64,000 bases of DNA, taken from Nitzschia sp. pyKryTriq1. Lineage: Eukaryota > Bacillariophyta > Bacillariophyceae > Bacillariales > Bacillariaceae. Position 1 is the first letter of the stretch. Each line of letters opens with the position of its first letter. Below, piece after piece: positions 63,898 through 64,000 of the stretch. The notes under the pieces were generated by a model. The model worked only from the letters and a program-made list of their open reading frames with translations. It was not told the DNA's origin and made no database searches. The translations under genes were made by a program, and so were the position numbers. The stretch covers positions 137,469 through 201,468 of the forward strand of contig OY101131.1 in the NCBI GenBank assembly GCA_956465555.1, given 5' to 3'.

Positions 63898-64000
63898 ATG
63901 ACTGAACAACAAAAGCGACCTACTTTAATCGATCCAGACTCGGAGGACGAGGCCCCAGCAACAAAGCGTCAAAAGACCACTGATGTTGCTGGTTGGGTGC
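63898..64000 (+). CDS. Start of an unidentified gene cut by the window end (partial)
   Basis: The ATG at 63898 opens a frame that runs off the window. The 34 visible residues begin MTEQQKRPTLIDPDSEDEAP and include TKRQK, a possible nuclear signal, then DVAGWV. An acidic then basic opening is typical of nuclear proteins. Nothing more can be said. Confidence 0.5.
   Translation, partial: MTEQQKRPTLIDPDSEDEAPATKRQKTTDVAGWV

Overview
This looks like nuclear DNA of a diatom, most likely a raphid pennate; the exact species is inference and I cannot name it. The grounds are: short GT-AG introns (about 90-180 nt) in otherwise long uninterrupted genes; two enzymes with a signal peptide followed by a [AD]-AF-type plastid motif (TSAFAP in the isochorismatase-like protein, NADAFV in the riboflavin reductase); a Ty1/copia element of the type common in diatoms; stramenopile-style bZIP and PAS proteins; several small families I know only from diatom gene sets; and intergenic DNA full of trinucleotide runs, CTAG runs and the palindrome TACCGGTA. 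Proteins carry many homopolymeric Ser, Thr, Gln, Asn and His tracts encoded by the same trinucleotides.

Layout. 1-431 is the 3' end of a gene cut by the window edge. 784-8736 is a complete Ty1/copia retrotransposon: identical 321-bp LTRs, a 6-bp target duplication and one open 2,382-codon gag-pol frame. From 9 to 18 kb come a membrane-anchored CS-domain protein, a GT2-like glycosyltransferase, a repeat-rich gap, a three-exon nuclear protein with two IENR1/NUMOD1-like repeats, and a small diatom-family protein. 19-21.2 kb has two tandem paralogs of another small family. 21.4-24.4 kb encodes a receptor with a binding-protein-like ectodomain and a class C 7TM domain. 25.9-34 kb has KAE1, a plastid RibD_C reductase whose 3' end is tandemly duplicated, a mitochondrial-carrier-like protein and an LRR protein.

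35-44.4 kb has two recently homogenised Golgi-type methyltransferases flanking a 1,581-aa AAA/STAND-like ATPase and a segment of foreign appearance. 45.4-64 kb has a repeat protein with a CaaX end, an HTTM membrane protein with an in-frame stop near its start, a second member of the 17.5-kb family, an MFS sugar transporter, a bZIP factor, a plastid isochorismatase-like hydrolase, a PLAC8 protein, a tandem PAS protein and the first codons of another gene.

There is no operon logic: genes alternate in strand, convergent pairs are close (130-470 bp) and divergent pairs share 0.7-1.5 kb. Taken together the set is a typical housekeeping, signalling and membrane-protein mixture. The entries most worth following are the receptor, the CaaX repeat protein, the long retroelement insert, the HTTM stop codon and the TACCGGTA octamer, which I count at least 23 times.
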